Part shown: one piece after another, positions 33,740-41,379 of the stretch
Layout: each line of letters starts with the position of its first letter
Position numbering within the stretch: position 1 is the first letter of the stretch
From: JANJUB01 sp031386985
Lineage (GTDB): Bacteria > Armatimonadota > Fimbriimonadia > Fimbriimonadales > Fimbriimonadaceae
DNA: 64,000 nt
Assembly: GCA_031386985.1 (NCBI GenBank)
Contig: JANNCV010000044.1
Coordinates: forward strand, 417,333 to 481,332
Direction: 5' to 3'
Position numbers and translations under genes: made by a program
Notes under the pieces: generated by a model
Database searches by the model: none
Seen by the model: only the letters and a program-made list of their open reading frames with translations
What the model was told of the DNA's origin: nothing

Positions 33740-34791
33740 TGAATGTTAAGCTTCGAATGAGAATTCTTCTGGTTGTGGCTCTGCCGCTATCCACGTGGCT
33801 TCCGGCGTCCGCCCAAGTTGGCGTGCCGCTTGAACAGCCCCCTTCAAGCCATGCGGCGGTTTATGCGTCGGTGGGGGTTCTTGTTGGAGATGAAGAATCC
33901 GGCTGGAGCAAGTCGATCCAAAACACGGAAAGAGAGCGCGTTGTGGAGTTTCAGAAGGGCTCGGCGTTGATCAGCGTTTTTGATGATGGTTCGTTCCGAT
34001 CTGTTGCTAATGAGGACCGGGCGGGCCTCGTTGACGATAAGGTGAAACAAGGCGGACAACAGGTTCTTGTAACCAATGAAGAGCAAGCATTTCAACGCGC
34101 TCAATCCGCCCTGACAAATCTGAACCTGTGGCGAAGTTCATACCGTCGAGGCAGGTGCACTCTCGGGGCAACGGATCGCCCGGATCTCCAACCTCGGTAC
34201 CTTGACGGCGTTGCGGTTGTACACTTTGAATCCGCCTCGAATAACATCGAAGTGTCTCCCGGCGGAACAGTCACCTTGGAGCTGAGCATGTTTTCTGGCG
34301 ACCTTATCAGCATTTCCGTGCCCCACACCTACGCGTTCCCGTCTGGTACGCCTTTGATTTCTGACGCCCAGGCGCGTGCGGCCGCTACCAGCCTGATTCA
34401 ATCTTTGCCGCCGACCGATCCTTACCGACAAGAGTGCATTGACGCTTTGCCAAGCGCAGCATTTAAGCTGTTCTATCTTGAAGCGCCGAGCCCAAGCAAT
34501 CCTTACAACTTGGCTCTTGGATATACCGCTCGATCTGGGGCAATCGTAATTGACGTTAACGCTAACACAGGCACCGCAACCATCTCGGGTCACCTTAAGG
34601 GGTCTTCTGATTTGATCCCCGATGCCGGAAGCATCGCGAAACAAACGGTGGCGAAGCCGGCCACGCCGAAGATGAAGGAGCCCAGATACCCTGTTCAGCC
34701 AGCAGGAAGCAACACGCTACTCCAAGGGGGCCTCGCCGGACTCACACTTATTGCGCTTTTGCTGTGGGTAGCTCGACGCAGGACAGCCTAG
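33739..34791 (+). CDS. Secreted or membrane-anchored protein with C-terminal TM and Arg tail
   Basis: 350 residues from the ATG at 33739. A signal peptide (MRILLVVALPLSTWLPASAQ) and a C-terminal hydrophobic helix (LLQGGLAGLTLIALLLWVA) followed by RRRTA give a type I topology, similar to surface-sorting signals that end in a basic tail. The middle (FQRAQSALTNLNLWRSSYRR; ITLELSMFSGDLISISVP) is PepSY/beta-rich but unassigned. It is coupled to the protease-like gene and could anchor, inhibit or be a substrate of it; this is inference. Its stop overlaps the convergent amidase stop in CTAG. Confidence 0.55.
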   Translation: MNVKLRMRILLVVALPLSTWLPASAQVGVPLEQPPSSHAAVYASVGVLVGDEESGWSKSIQNTERERVVEFQKGSALISVFDDGSFRSVANEDRAGLVDDKVKQGGQQVLVTNEEQAFQRAQSALTNLNLWRSSYRRGRCTLGATDRPDLQPRYLDGVAVVHFESASNNIEVSPGGTVTLELSMFSGDLISISVPHTYAFPSGTPLISDAQARAAATSLIQSLPPTDPYRQECIDALPSAAFKLFYLEAPSPSNPYNLALGYTARSGAIVIDVNANTGTATISGHLKGSSDLIPDAGSIAKQTVAKPATPKMKEPRYPVQPAGSNTLLQGGLAGLTLIALLLWVARRRTA

Positions 34792-35357
34792 CCCGATTTT
34801 TGGCCGTAGTAGAATTTCACACGGCTTTCAAATCGCTTTATCCGCCCCCAATCAAGCCCTTTCGGGTCATTCTTACGACCCTTGGGTTCCGCGATGTATT
34901 CGTGGCTCACGAAGGATTTCACCTCCGGAAATCTTCTCAACAAGACGGCCAGCAGGTTGTCTAGCACCCGATATTGGGCTTCGGTGTAGGGGTCTTTGCC
35001 GTCGTTCAGGTTTACGATCTCGATGCCGACGGAAGTATGATTGAGGTTCTCTCGCCCATTGGCATCTTTGCTCACCCCCGCGTGCCATGCTCGGTTGAAT
35101 GTGCTGACGTTCTGCACAATCGAGCCATCTTTGCCGATTGTAAAGTGTGCGCTTACCTTGGATTCGGGGGCTTGGAACCACTTGGTCGTTCCCGCAAGCG
35201 TAGAGCCAGCGGTGGCGTGAATCACGATTGTGTCAATTGTAGAGCCGCTGGGTCTAAGGTCACAGTGTGGCGATTGAATCCAAGCCAGTTTGTTTTCACC
35301 AGGGTCTTTCCAGGGATTTGGCATTGGGTCGGGACCGATTAGGATGAAGGAAAGCAT
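34788..35357 (-). CDS. N-acetylmuramoyl-L-alanine amidase (Amidase_2 family)
   Basis: 189 residues. The AmpD-type zinc ligands are recognisable as H47 (IVIHATAG), H152 (SHEYIAEP) and D164 (KNDPKGLDW). The glycan-binding region includes AWHAGVSKD and TSVGIEIVNLNDG. The enzyme cleaves the amide bond between MurNAc and the stem peptide. No clear signal peptide is visible (MLSFILIGPDP is short), so cytosolic recycling or an unusual export route is possible. TAAGCT ends six bases before the ATG. Confidence 0.88.
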   Translation of the reverse strand: MLSFILIGPDPMPNPWKDPGENKLAWIQSPHCDLRPSGSTIDTIVIHATAGSTLAGTTKWFQAPESKVSAHFTIGKDGSIVQNVSTFNRAWHAGVSKDANGRENLNHTSVGIEIVNLNDGKDPYTEAQYRVLDNLLAVLLRRFPEVKSFVSHEYIAEPKGRKNDPKGLDWGRIKRFESRVKFYYGQKSG

Positions 35358-35363
35358 GCTTGA

Positions 35364-35369
35364 AGCTTA
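35364..35369 (-). promoter_or_regulatory. -10 box of the amidase gene, leaderless
   Basis: TAAGCT on the minus strand ends six bases before the ATG at 35357. Confidence 0.5.
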
Positions 35370-35470
35370 ACCCAATTCGATGGAGGTTGGAAGCGTTGGA
35401 CTTTGTTAGACCAGGGAATTGAACTTCCCGAACGCCCCACAAAAAAAGAAACTTGCTTTTTCCACACCCC

Positions 35471-35640
35471 AAGCTGGTACACTCTGCCTACGCTAAACCT
35501 ATAAGGTCTGGCGATGCGCAGGGATCCCATTTTTGAGGACGCAACTTGCGCCCCAGGTTCCCGATTGAATTTGCCTCGGCTTGAACCTGTCTGATCCTTG
35601 GCAGTTCACAAATAGGCGCTTTAGAGGCGCACCCAAAATC
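35471..35640 (+). promoter_or_regulatory. Extended -10 promoter and long 5' leader of the RNA helicase gene
   Basis: TGGTACACT (35471-35479) is an extended -10 (TGnTACACT), and T-rich TTGCTTTTTCC lies 19-20 bases upstream. The predicted start near 35486 leaves about 155 untranslated bases before the ATG at 35641, unlike most promoters in this window. The leader holds short inverted repeats (GCGC either side of TTTAGAG near 35613-35628). Long leaders are typical of cold-shock RNA helicase genes. Confidence 0.45.
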
Positions 35641-37902
35641 ATGTCTGAAACTACACTAGCCTCGGGCTTTGGTGACCTTCGTGTTGCCGCCCACTTCTGC
35701 CGGATTCTTGAGAATCAAGGCATCACTATCCCTACGCCCATCCAAGCTGAAGCAATCCCCGTTGCCCTTGAAGGCAAAGACCTCATCGGCATCGCTCAAA
35801 CCGGAACCGGAAAGACCCTCGCATTTGGCCTCCCCATGGTGGAGAACCTGAAATCAGGCGAAGTTGGACTTGTCCTCGCTCCTACCCGCGAGCTCGCCCA
35901 GCAAATCGCTGAAACTTATTCAAAACTGAACGTGCAGTGCGTTCTCGTTGTTGGCGGAGCTTCGATGCTTCGCCAGAAGCATGAGCTTCGCAACAATCCA
36001 AAAGTGATTGTCGCGACGCCGGGCCGTTTGCAAGATCATATGTATCAGCGTACAGTTCGATTGAACAATGTTTCCATCGTTGTGCTTGATGAAGCCGATC
36101 GCATGTTTGATATGGGCTTTGCTCCTGCCATTATGCGAATCCTAGACGAGTTGCCCGAGAATCGCCAAACGATGCTTTTTAGCGCGACTTTCCCTAAGGA
36201 CGTCGAGCAGCTTGCCTCGCGCTATCAGGTTGATCCAGTTCGCATTGAAGTTGACAAAGCTTTCTCAATCCCTGATCTCATTGATCAGGAACTCGTATTC
36301 TTAACTCACGAAGAGAAGAAAACCAAACTGACTGAGCTGCTTTACGATAACCAAGGCACGGTTTTGGTTTTTGCCCGAACCCGGCACGGCGCGCGAAAGC
36401 TCGCCAAATCGGTTCGAGACGATGGCCACACCGCTGCCGAACTTCACGCCGATCGAACTTTGGCGCAGCGCCGAGAAGCGCTGGCCGGATTTAAGCAAGG
36501 CCATTTCCGCGTTCTCGTCGCTACCGACATCGCCGCTCGCGGTATTGATGTGAAGGACATCTCGCTGGTCATCAACTTTGATGTTCCCGAGTGCGCCGAT
36601 GACTACATCCACCGTATCGGGCGAACCGGCCGAGCCGGAGCAGAGGGCCGGGCGATTATGCTCGCCATGCCTCAGCAAGCTCGCGACGTGAAGGATATCG
36701 AGAAACTCATGGGTATGGAGCTTCGCATCTGCGATACCAGCACATCGGTTCCCGCCAGCTTTAAGCCCGGATTCAATCCGGATTCGCTGCGACCCCGCAA
36801 CCGATCCGAGCGACCCAATCGTGCCCCGCGAGTCGAGCGAAAAGAGCGAACGCGAGAGCGAGATCGTTTGGCATCAGCCGTAACTGAAACTCCCGAAGTT
36901 TCGACCGAAGAGCGAGCCCCGCGCGCTCCTCAGCCCGAGCGACCTTGGAACCATGATCGCCCTTCGAGCGAAAATCGCCCTTGGAACAACGATCGCCCCC
37001 AGGGTGATCGCCCTTACAATCGAGACTCGCGTCCCCAAGGCGGCGGCTACCAAGGCAATCGTCCACAGGGAGATCGTCCGTTCAACCGAGATTCAAGACC
37101 GCAAGGGGGCGACCGGGCCCAGGGCCAAGGCAATGGGTATCAAGGCAATCGCCCTTGGAACAATGATCGCCCCCAGGGTGGTGGCTATCAAGGCAACCGT
37201 CCGAACAATGACGAGCGACGACCTTGGAGCAACGACCGACCGCAAGGCGGCGGCTATCAAGGCAACCGCCCGAACAATGACGAGCGACGACCTTGGAGCA
37301 ATGATCGTCCTCAAGGCGGCGGCTATCAAGGCAACCGCCCGAATAATGACGAGCGACGGCCTTGGAGCAATGATCGCACGCCGCGAGAAGGATCGCGATT
37401 TGGCGGAGGCGGAAGGCCCTTCAATCGAGATAGTCAAGCTCAAAGCCGACCTTGGACCAATGATCGACCACAAAATGGCGGAGACCGTCCGTACAACCGA
37501 GATAGTCGGGAAAGCCGCCCTTGGAGCAATGATCGCCCCCAAGGAGACCGCCCCAACAACCACGATAGCCGTCCTCAAAACGGGGGCGACCGGTCCTACA
37601 ACCGCGAGAGCCGACCTTGGAGCAACGATCGCCCTCAAGGCGATAGCCGACCGGATAAGAAGCCACGCTGGGTAAGCCGAGACGCTACGCCTCGACCAGA
37701 CGGCCATCCTCGCTTCGGCGGAGAAGCCAAGCCATTCGAGCGACCGGGCAGCGCCGGCCGTCCGGCGGGCGCTCCTTGGGGCAGTAAGCCCAAGACTACT
37801 TCGTTCAAAAACAAGTACAAGCCAAAGTCCGCCGGCCCCGCGCCAGCGGCCTCAGCCAAGAAAGGCCACCGAGGGTGGTCGGGTAAGCCGACAAAGGGTT
37901 AA
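35641..37902 (+). CDS. DEAD-box ATP-dependent RNA helicase with long repetitive disordered tail
   Basis: 753 residues from the ATG at 35641 (a TTG-initiated frame from 35581 is less likely). Helicase motifs are complete: Q motif, AQTGTGKT (52-59), PTRELAQQ (81-88), DEAD (150-153), SAT (181-183), and HRIGRTGRAG (324-333). It unwinds structured RNA; related enzymes act in ribosome assembly and RNA decay, especially in the cold. Residues from about 371 on are Arg/Asn/Asp/Pro/Gln/Gly-rich and repetitive, about half of the protein and far longer than in most DEAD-box proteins. A strong terminator follows. Confidence 0.93.
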   Translation: MSETTLASGFGDLRVAAHFCRILENQGITIPTPIQAEAIPVALEGKDLIGIAQTGTGKTLAFGLPMVENLKSGEVGLVLAPTRELAQQIAETYSKLNVQCVLVVGGASMLRQKHELRNNPKVIVATPGRLQDHMYQRTVRLNNVSIVVLDEADRMFDMGFAPAIMRILDELPENRQTMLFSATFPKDVEQLASRYQVDPVRIEVDKAFSIPDLIDQELVFLTHEEKKTKLTELLYDNQGTVLVFARTRHGARKLAKSVRDDGHTAAELHADRTLAQRREALAGFKQGHFRVLVATDIAARGIDVKDISLVINFDVPECADDYIHRIGRTGRAGAEGRAIMLAMPQQARDVKDIEKLMGMELRICDTSTSVPASFKPGFNPDSLRPRNRSERPNRAPRVERKERTRERDRLASAVTETPEVSTEERAPRAPQPERPWNHDRPSSENRPWNNDRPQGDRPYNRDSRPQGGGYQGNRPQGDRPFNRDSRPQGGDRAQGQGNGYQGNRPWNNDRPQGGGYQGNRPNNDERRPWSNDRPQGGGYQGNRPNNDERRPWSNDRPQGGGYQGNRPNNDERRPWSNDRTPREGSRFGGGGRPFNRDSQAQSRPWTNDRPQNGGDRPYNRDSRESRPWSNDRPQGDRPNNHDSRPQNGGDRSYNRESRPWSNDRPQGDSRPDKKPRWVSRDATPRPDGHPRFGGEAKPFERPGSAGRPAGAPWGSKPKTTSFKNKYKPKSAGPAPAASAKKGHRGWSGKPTKG
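37177..37383 (+). repeat. Three 69-base tandem repeats in the helicase tail
   Basis: Three near-identical 23-codon units (GGGYQGNRPNNDERRPW then SNDRPQ), the last one ending in RTP. Shorter RPWNNDRPQG and RDSRPQ units flank them. They are coding and in frame, not a CRISPR array. Confidence 0.85.
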
Positions 37903-37912
37903 GGAATAAGAT

Positions 37913-37944
37913 AAGCCCCGACTGGAAACAGTCGGGGCTTTTTT
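37913..37944 (+). terminator. Rho-independent terminator after the helicase gene
   Basis: AAGCCCCGACTG (37913-37924), loop GAAA, CAGTCGGGGCTT (37929-37940), ending in six T. Twelve perfect base pairs, ten bases after the stop codon. Confidence 0.95.
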
Positions 37945-37954
37945 GTAAGCAGGC

Positions 37955-38572
37955 TCACTTCACTGATTTCTGGGCCCTGGGAAGATGATCCTTACGCAAG
38001 CCATTTATCGCGGCCCCTCGCAAGGCGGAATCGGGCTTATCGACACGCAGATGCTGGGGTCGAGTGAAACTCTCTCCAAATTTCGTTTCAAACCATCTGG
38101 GCCAAACACTTGCTATAAGCTGGTCCACTGCTGTTACGCTCTCCGGTCGACTTGCAATCACAAGATCGGTTCCCTTCCGGCCCCGGTACGTGGCACCCAT
38201 CAAACACATCATGCTGGGATCGCCATTGGATTTATGCGCGCCGTAAGTTACACCGCCTCCCACTAGCCACACTGAATCATTTCCAAATTCGTCGAGCATT
38301 ACCTGCAAAACTAGCTCCGGTGGGGCTTCGATGAATAGGTTTGTGACGCGACTGTGAGCGATCACGGTTGTGAACGATTTGGGTGAGACCACATCAGATC
38401 GAAAGTGTCCCCTGTAGAGAATACGATCCTCGAACTGGTCTACGAACTTCGGTAGAGGCGATTGTCTGGTCATCCACCACCATACGAACGCCACCATAGC
38501 CAACGGAACGAGGACCAGCAACCAACGGCGGCCAGGACGACGCCGAGCGACTGCCGTCGACTCCATCCTCAC
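37955..38572 (-). CDS. Membrane-anchored protein of unknown function, paralogue of the 19700 gene
   Basis: 205 residues from a GTG at 38572 overlapping the preceding stop by one base; the ATG at 38566 is equally possible. A signal anchor (RRWLLVLVPLAMVAFVWWW) is followed by a soluble domain. SRVTNLFIEAPPELVLQVML and RPESVTAVDQLIASVWPRWF line up with the 19700-20243 gene. Function unknown. Last gene of the 38572-41343 unit of secreted unknowns. Confidence 0.6.
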   Translation of the reverse strand: MRMESTAVARRRPGRRWLLVLVPLAMVAFVWWWMTRQSPLPKFVDQFEDRILYRGHFRSDVVSPKSFTTVIAHSRVTNLFIEAPPELVLQVMLDEFGNDSVWLVGGGVTYGAHKSNGDPSMMCLMGATYRGRKGTDLVIASRPESVTAVDQLIASVWPRWFETKFGESFTRPQHLRVDKPDSALRGAAINGLRKDHLPRAQKSVK

Positions 38573-39171
38573 TAACGCTCAACTCTAGGGCGAACTGCTA
38601 ATAGCTGTGAGCCCGGGCCGGCGGGAGGAGGGGAAACTAGGGGGCCGACTAGTCTGGACCAGCCCAACTTGATATCCCCCGTTTGGTTTGAGCCGCTGGC
38701 TATCAGCTCGAAGTCCGAGCCAACCATCCTATAGCGAAAGGGCTTTCCCGTTACACGGTCCGTGATAATCTCGGCAGGCGCGACTTCCTTCAGCGAGGCA
38801 GGATAGTAGCCGTGATTCCAGCGATACTCGACGACAGCGTTGCTGGCGCGAAGCAGCCTCATTTGAGTCGTTAGCGTGAGCGCTCGTTCAACGTACGGAG
38901 GGAACCGGATTTTCTCGGCCTTGAAATGAATGGCTACCTTCACATCAACAGGGTCAGTTGGCGAGGCGGGAGTCAGCTGGTTTACCTTATGGTCGGGATG
39001 GTTCAGGTAGGCAACCCACGCCGCTTCATCTTTCGACAGGAGCTCGATAACTTCCTTTGCTTCCTTCTCGATGATTGCTTGAGACCTCACCGAATACGCG
39101 GGCCGGGCGGCGGGCGGGATCGCACGAATCTCCGCCTCAAGCGAGGCATTCCGGAGGCCGCTTTCGATCAC
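38572..39171 (-). CDS. C-terminal half of a frameshifted paralogue of the 41343 gene
   Basis: 199 residues from a GTG at 39171. It aligns throughout with the C-terminal half of the intact neighbour: KDEAAWVAYLN against KDERAWVAYLD, TTQMRLLRASNAVVEYRWNHG against QTQMRLLRVCCAVINYKWQNG, and PAEIITDRVTGKPFRYRM against PAEMMTDRVTGQPYRYRI. The frame is open further upstream to ISKAFQLDA, which continues the 39200-39940 frame. Not an independent gene in origin. Confidence 0.6.
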   Translation of the reverse strand: MIESGLRNASLEAEIRAIPPAARPAYSVRSQAIIEKEAKEVIELLSKDEAAWVAYLNHPDHKVNQLTPASPTDPVDVKVAIHFKAEKIRFPPYVERALTLTTQMRLLRASNAVVEYRWNHGYYPASLKEVAPAEIITDRVTGKPFRYRMVGSDFELIASGSNQTGDIKLGWSRLVGPLVSPPPAGPGSQLLAVRPRVER

Positions 39172-39199
39172 GACACGCGCATCCAGCTGAAACGCCTTG

Positions 39200-39940
39200 C
39201 TAATTTAGGTCTGTCGTGACCTTAACCGTCTTCAACATGGCGCCGCGCATCGGCACCCCTTTGCCGAGATAGTCGACCACGTATTTGTTGAGTGCGCTAC
39301 ATTCTGGAAGTGACAATCGCGCGGCGTCATTTGCAATAGACTGCAAAGCTTGCCCCCGCACTATGGCAGACCCGAAAACATTCGCGGACTCAATAAAATC
39401 AGCGACTCTGAGCGCATCCAGAATGTGATCGGTGGCTTGAATCGGATGCCCTTCCGCCCGCTCTACCGGAGCTATGACTTCGGTCAAAAACTGCGCAGCA
39501 TTAAGCAGTTGCCGATAGCTCTGGATTGCAAACGAACTCGGCTCGGAGCCATCTAGCGGGTCCCAAACACTTTTCTTGCGGGCTGCCTCAATTGAATCTA
39601 TGGCCCTCTTAAACTTATCTCGCATCTCCCTCAATCGCGCCAGATGCGGCAACGGAGCCAGGCGGTCTTGCAACTTCTTGTACCGCCCCTGCGCTTTCGC
39701 TACCTCTTCGGGGCTGCCACCAAAGGAATATGTCTGCTCAATCGCCGCCTTAGCGTTGTAATGAATGAATGCGTACATGGGATAATCTTCACTCCTGAGG
39801 ATGGCGCTGGCGTGAAGATAATCCATCAATCCGTTGTTGGGGTCATATTTGAAACCGAATGCCTTAGCCGTGCTTTCGGGGCTGGCGGCATCCACCCCAA
39901 CTTGGGGCGACAAAACCAATGCGGCAATAAGAGCGATCAT
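39200..39940 (-). CDS. N-terminal half of a frameshifted paralogue of the 41343 gene
   Basis: 246 residues. Signal peptide (MIALIAALVLSPQVGVDA), then FGFKYDPNNGLMDYLHASAIL, matching VSYDPDNGYFDYIQAGKLL in the intact neighbour. The frame ends TTDLN and stop; deleting one A from CTAAATTAGC (about 39203) would give TTDLISKAFQLD, aligned to VLTFVDKLFQLD. Its ATG overlaps the stop of the 39937-41343 gene (ATGA). Confidence 0.6.
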   Translation of the reverse strand: MIALIAALVLSPQVGVDAASPESTAKAFGFKYDPNNGLMDYLHASAILRSEDYPMYAFIHYNAKAAIEQTYSFGGSPEEVAKAQGRYKKLQDRLAPLPHLARLREMRDKFKRAIDSIEAARKKSVWDPLDGSEPSSFAIQSYRQLLNAAQFLTEVIAPVERAEGHPIQATDHILDALRVADFIESANVFGSAIVRGQALQSIANDAARLSLPECSALNKYVVDYLGKGVPMRGAMLKTVKVTTDLN

Positions 39941-41343
39941 CTTCTTTCATTAGGGCGAACTGCTGGAAGCTGTGAGCCCGGGGCCGGGGGCGGGTTGCCG
40001 GATTCGGTTGCGGCCTTTCGCCAGCGCAATTTGATATCTCCCAAACTCTTCGAGCCCTGGGCGATGACTTCGAAATCCGAGCCCGTGATGCGGTAGCGAT
40101 AGGGTTGGCCGGTCACTCGGTCGGTCATCATTTCGGCAGGGCCGGCTTGCTTGAGCGAGGCTGGATAAGAGCCGTTTTGCCACTTGTAATTGATTACAGC
40201 GCAACAAACTCGCAAGAGCCGCATCTGGGTTTGCTGCATTAAGGACACTTGGACGATCGGCTCATAAACAGGCCCAACGGTGTTCACAACACGGTCTTCT
40301 AATGGCGCTTCTGGATCTCCATCAATAAACTCGTTCTTGCGCACGTCCGCGCCGAAAGAAGCTCTTTCATCCAGGTAAGCCACCCAAGCCCGCTCGTCCT
40401 TGGCAAGAAGTTCCTCAACTTCGTTTACTTGCGCTTCAAGTTTCGCCTTCACCTTCGCCGCGTAGCCGGGCAGAGTGCTCGCTGGAACCTTCTTGATCGC
40501 CGCCAACAAGCTCGCCGGAACCATCCCACTCTCCGGGTCAATCGTCTTTGGGTCAAGCTGGAAGAGCTTATCCACAAAGGTCAAAACCCAGCGACTATCG
40601 GCCCGAACACTCTTGGCCAGAGGCGATTCCTGGCTCAAAAAGCTCGCCGCGTAGCGATCAAGGGCATCGCATTCGGGCAAGGTCAGTCGCGACAAATTCT
40701 TTTCGACCGAAAGGAAGGCAAGTGCGTGGACAGCCTTGCCGACCAACGCCGCTATGAGAGTCGGCGAAGTTGCCAGCGCATCCGAAATTCTAAAGCAATC
40801 CATGAGGTGACCCGTGGCAATAATCGGGCGACCATCGGCTTGATCAACGTCCACCGCGACGAGGGAAAGAAACTTGACCAGAGTTTTGAACTCCGAATAC
40901 TCAGGAAAAAGCGTGTCCTGGTCTAAAGTCGCGGGGTTGCGCGGATCGCGCACGCCTTTCTTGCGCGCAGCTTCCAGGAGGGGAAACACCTCGCGAAATT
41001 GCCGCATTGCCATGCGCTTGATTTCGAGAGGGGTTTTGTTTTGAACGGTTTTAGCAAACTCCCGCACCTCAGCCTTGCGGGAATCCTCCTCTTCGGTTTC
41101 TGCGGTTTTTGAATCCCCTTCAAGAAAGTTAGCGATTCCGTTTGGGTTCATCGCCACCTCATAGAGCCAATATTTCTTCTCTTGAAGTAACTTTCCCGCT
41201 TGGATATAATCAAAGTAACCATTGTCGGGGTCATAGCTGACCTTCATTTGCGTCAACATCTTGTTAGTCTCGCGAGATAGTTGGGCGTGACCCGCTTGCG
41301 GCCCCGATAAGACGAGCAGACAAAGCGCAGACGTAAGCATCAT
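39937..41343 (-). CDS. Secreted protein of unknown function, intact member of a tandem pair
   Basis: 468 residues. Signal peptide (MMLTSALCLLVLSGPQAGHAQ). A helical middle and a C-terminal segment with KWQNGSYPASLKQAGPAE and DRVTGQPYRYRITGSDF, a combination that resembles the end of type II secretion-like or helical secreted proteins, but the family is not recognised. A second, frameshifted copy follows immediately. TATACT ends five bases before the ATG. Confidence 0.65.
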   Translation of the reverse strand: MMLTSALCLLVLSGPQAGHAQLSRETNKMLTQMKVSYDPDNGYFDYIQAGKLLQEKKYWLYEVAMNPNGIANFLEGDSKTAETEEEDSRKAEVREFAKTVQNKTPLEIKRMAMRQFREVFPLLEAARKKGVRDPRNPATLDQDTLFPEYSEFKTLVKFLSLVAVDVDQADGRPIIATGHLMDCFRISDALATSPTLIAALVGKAVHALAFLSVEKNLSRLTLPECDALDRYAASFLSQESPLAKSVRADSRWVLTFVDKLFQLDPKTIDPESGMVPASLLAAIKKVPASTLPGYAAKVKAKLEAQVNEVEELLAKDERAWVAYLDERASFGADVRKNEFIDGDPEAPLEDRVVNTVGPVYEPIVQVSLMQQTQMRLLRVCCAVINYKWQNGSYPASLKQAGPAEMMTDRVTGQPYRYRITGSDFEVIAQGSKSLGDIKLRWRKAATESGNPPPAPGSQLPAVRPNERR

Positions 41344-41348
41344 CTTTC

Positions 41349-41354
41349 AGTATA
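41349..41354 (-). promoter_or_regulatory. -10 box of the 41343 gene, leaderless
   Basis: TATACT on the minus strand ends five bases before the ATG at 41343 (eight before a second ATG). It lies in the short divergent gap to recN. Confidence 0.5.
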
Positions 41355-41379
41355 AGCTAACATTGCATCAAAGTCATCC

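Noticed and set aside
35405..35440. tRNA T-arm-like sequence
   Set aside because: GGGAA, six bases and TTCCC resemble a T stem, but the loop has the wrong length and no acceptor, D or anticodon arms can be paired.
37177..37383. Possible CRISPR-like array
   Set aside because: The 69-base units are adjacent, in frame and coding; there are no spacers and no cas genes.
36953..37675. 240-residue frame overlapping the helicase tail
   Set aside because: It is an out-of-phase reading of the repetitive tail (Ala/Ile/Thr-rich shadow). The in-frame DEAD-box protein with intact motifs explains the region.
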